A stretch of 5,997 nt of DNA from assembly GCA_027065835.1 (NCBI GenBank), contig JAMONK010000224.1, forward strand, positions 1 to 5,997, given 5' to 3'. Source of the DNA: Thermococcus sp. GTDB taxonomy: Archaea > Methanobacteriota_B > Thermococci > Thermococcales > Thermococcaceae. The notes under the pieces were generated by a model, which saw only the letters and a list, made by a program, of their open reading frames with translations, was not told the origin of the DNA and did not search any database. The position numbers and the translations under genes are program-made. Below, piece after piece: positions 5,767 through 5,997 of the stretch (position 1 is the first letter of the stretch; every line of letters begins with the position of its first letter).

Positions 5767-5787
5767 TTGAATACTACCCATATTCAA
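5767..5787. repeat. Inverted repeat, 7-bp arms, downstream of the ATPase gene
   Basis: TTGAATA (5767-5773) and TATTCAA (5781-5787) are perfect inverted arms around a 7-bp spacer, starting 10 bp after the ATPase stop. It is not followed by a T-tract, so a bacterial-type terminator is unlikely. It could form an RNA hairpin at the 3' end of the ATPase mRNA or be a protein site. No function is assigned. Confidence 0.5.
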
Positions 5788-5824
5788 TGTCAGATGGGGC
5801 GGCACATCCACCCAAACCTTCCCG

Positions 5825-5846
5825 TTGTGAAAGCCAACTTTCACAA
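5825..5846. promoter_or_regulatory. Perfect 9-bp inverted repeat upstream of the methyltransferase promoter; candidate operator
   Basis: TTGTGAAAG (5825-5833) and CTTTCACAA (5838-5846) are exact inverted copies separated by CCAA, a 22-bp dyad ending 3 bp before the BRE/TATA of the next gene. Position and size suit a dimeric regulator, most simply an activator bound next to BRE. No known Thermococcales motif was recognised in it. Alternatively it forms a stem-loop in an ATPase read-through transcript. Confidence 0.5.
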
Positions 5847-5848
5847 AG

Positions 5849-5863
5849 ACGAACCTTTTAAAT
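5849..5863 (+). promoter_or_regulatory. BRE/TATA promoter of the RNA methyltransferase gene
   Basis: ACGAAC (BRE-like) and CTTTTAAAT form a strong archaeal promoter centred 26 bp before ATG 5885. The bases between are pyrimidine-rich with no Shine-Dalgarno, so the transcript is probably leaderless. Confidence 0.7.
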
Positions 5864-5884
5864 CCCTCCCTCCCATCTTCCACC

Positions 5885-5997
5885 ATGCTCGAAAGGTTGT
5901 TTTCCCTCGGCTACTCCAAGACCTTCGCAGAGCGCTATTACGAGCTCTGGGGCGAGAGGGCATTAGCTATAGCTGAGGCGATGGAACGGCCCCTACC
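5885..5997 (+). CDS. RsmB/NOP2 (NOL1/NOP2/Sun) family RNA cytosine-C5 methyltransferase, N-terminal fragment
   Basis: Only the first 37 codons plus two bases are present; the gene runs off the right edge. The visible protein starts MLERLFSLGYSKTFAERYYELWG and continues into a helix ending near MERPL. It matches what I recall of the N-terminus of Thermococcales tRNA/rRNA m5C methyltransferases, where a small helical region precedes the RNA-binding PRxxRVNTL-type segment and the SAM-dependent catalytic domain. The catalytic cysteines would lie outside the window, so activity and the exact RNA target cannot be judged. The start rests on the promoter spacing: TATA is 26 bp upstream, implying a leaderless message, and no ribosome-binding site is present. 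Confidence 0.72.
   Translation, partial: MLERLFSLGYSKTFAERYYELWGERALAIAEAMERPL

Noticed and set aside
4307..5884. ATPase gene as part of an integrated mobile element
   Set aside because: No integrase, transposase, tRNA-derived attachment site or flanking direct repeat was found; only the AT-richer codon use and multi-copy family hint at transfer.
5533..5976. Open frames on both strands over the ATPase end and the methyltransferase promoter (5533-5886 minus, 5767-5976 plus)
   Set aside because: They cross a clear promoter and coding regions with strong family matches, and their products show no domain pattern.

Overview
The window looks like chromosomal DNA of a hyperthermophilic euryarchaeon of the order Thermococcales, most likely Thermococcus. 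This rests on four things: the ornithine carbamoyltransferase and ThyX proteins read like recalled Pyrococcus/Thermococcus homologues almost residue for residue; thymidylate is made by ThyX; promoters are of archaeal BRE/TATA type about 26-38 bp upstream of start codons; and ribosome-binding sites are of the GGTGA type. No rRNA, tRNA, CRISPR array or insertion sequence was seen.

Layout. Positions 3-452 (+) hold the C-terminal part of a CaCA-family Na+/Ca2+ exchanger-like membrane protein whose start lies outside the window. Positions 494-994 (+) encode a HIT-family nucleotide hydrolase/transferase. It meets, tail to tail with only 3 bp between the stop codons, a leftward block of three genes. 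Read in their own direction these are a DUF996 small membrane protein (3127-2615), thyX (2489-1740) and an uncharacterised protein with a START/SRPBCC-like N-terminal half (1693-998). A 231-bp divergent intergenic region (3128-3358) separates the DUF996 gene from argF (3359-4306, +). It carries a promoter for each gene and a complete match to the published binding consensus of SurR, the redox-responsive sulfur/hydrogen regulator of Thermococcales. Downstream are an AAA-type archaeal ATPase with a C-terminal DUF234/PD-(D/E)XK-like domain (4408-5757, +) and the first 37 codons of an RsmB/NOP2-type RNA cytosine-C5 methyltransferase (5885 to the window end, +).

How the genes relate. They are mostly separate housekeeping units (ion transport, nucleotide metabolism, thymidylate synthesis, arginine pathway, RNA modification), each with its own promoter, and I do not see a multi-gene pathway or a new defence system. 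The ATPase is the most accessory-looking gene: it belongs to a many-copy archaeal family, appears more AT-rich than argF, and stands alone between two housekeeping genes. The points most worth a second look are regulatory: the SurR-type site, a perfect 9-bp-arm inverted repeat directly upstream of the methyltransferase promoter, and a doubled TTTTCTG motif in the 3' flanks of two unrelated genes.

Start codons. For the HIT, thyX, argF and ATPase genes the longest open frame begins upstream of the likely start and runs into promoter or leader DNA. The coordinates here use the internal ATG supported by Shine-Dalgarno position, promoter spacing and recalled homologue N-termini.
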